This document shows, piece after piece, positions 63,916 to 64,000 of a stretch of DNA of 64,000 bases. Position numbers and translations under genes: made by a program. A model generated the notes under the pieces. It saw only the letters and a program-made list of their open reading frames with translations, ran no database searches and was not told where the DNA came from. This DNA comes from Bacteroidales bacterium (lineage in GTDB: Bacteria; Bacteroidota; Bacteroidia; Bacteroidales; VadinHA17), in contig WOYX01000034.1 in assembly GCA_011620595.1 (NCBI GenBank), positions 20,056 to 84,055 on the forward strand. The letters are read 5' to 3'. Every line of letters starts with the position of its first letter. The first letter of the stretch is position 1.

Positions 63916-64000
63916 CAACGCACTTCTGTCCGCGCTGCTTCCCGGGCTGTTGCGTCAAATGTACAACGCACTTCTGTCCGCTCTGCTGAATGTGCTGTTG
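63916..64000. repeat. 48-bp tandem repeat, continues past right edge
   Basis: CAACGCACTTCTGTCCGC begins at 63916 and again at 63964, a period of 48 bp; about 24 bases plus a shared CTGTTG tail are kept and the middle differs. The second unit runs into the window end, so the copy number is not known. Confidence 0.65.

Noticed and set aside
63916-64000. CRISPR array start
   Set aside because: The unit is 48 bp with part of the presumed spacer also conserved (CTGTTG tail), only two units are seen, and there are no cas genes nearby. A tandem repeat fits better.

Overview
The window looks like a chromosomal segment of a Bacteroidota bacterium, most likely of the Bacteroidales/Marinilabiliales type. 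The support is: families largely confined to that phylum (DUF4402, DUF4292, DUF4271, the GEVED domain, a PurF-like protein without its cysteine, Bacteroidota-type HemD and YbeY); several TAnnTTTG -7 promoter elements, the Bacteroidota housekeeping form; little sign of Shine-Dalgarno sequences; and several TTG starts. I saw no rRNA, tRNA, insertion sequence, prophage or CRISPR array. No species can be named from the sequence alone.

Layout. 1-5986 (minus): an envelope operon of two DUF4402 proteins, a PapD-like periplasmic chaperone and a very large modular surface protein that runs off the left edge. 6253-11139: PurF-like protein, a coiled-coil membrane protein, hemW, a VanZ-like protein, an Rrf2 regulator and rpiB. 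11587-15115 (plus): nadA, a MORN-repeat protein, ruvB. 15174-17777 (minus): a Crp/Fnr regulator, pheS and a lipoprotein cyclophilin, divergent from a compact plus-strand run at 17830-26120 (flippase, dut, TPR lipoprotein, DUF4292 lipoprotein, EnvC-like protein, GHKL ATPase, ybeY, mnmG). 26121-30236: ade and uvrC, with two nearly identical parS-like sites just after the mnmG and uvrC stop codons. 30237-33652 (minus): polyprenyl synthetase, lspA, acyl-CoA synthetase. 33792-37806 (plus): a PTPS/QueD-like protein, polA, moaD, moaE. 37827-44536 (minus): S41 protease, rnpA, hemD, DUF4271, deoC, an MFS transporter, dtd. 44597-46912: mntP, a PHP phosphatase and a second Crp/Fnr regulator. 46968-58153 (plus): M14 peptidase, a Tat-signal TldD, TldE, a PPi-type phosphofructokinase, rsgA, a hybrid histidine kinase that lacks its phospho-acceptor His, and mnmH. 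58078-63874 (minus): a U32 protein, a sensor kinase, an AsmA-like protein and a PepE-like peptidase. A 48-bp tandem repeat starts at the right edge.

Most genes are housekeeping (DNA repair and replication, tRNA modification, NAD, heme and molybdopterin synthesis, cell envelope). The parts most worth attention are: the chaperone/DUF4402/giant surface protein operon, which looks like a secreted-fibre or surface-coat module without a visible usher; the pair of parS-like palindromes around ade-uvrC; the hybrid kinase with Phe in place of the catalytic His but an intact C-terminal receiver; the TldD that carries a Tat signal and lipobox-like sequence while its TldE partner does not; the M14 peptidase with calcium-loop inserts and an apparently changed zinc ligand; and two clamp-binding-like motifs in the linker of DNA polymerase I.
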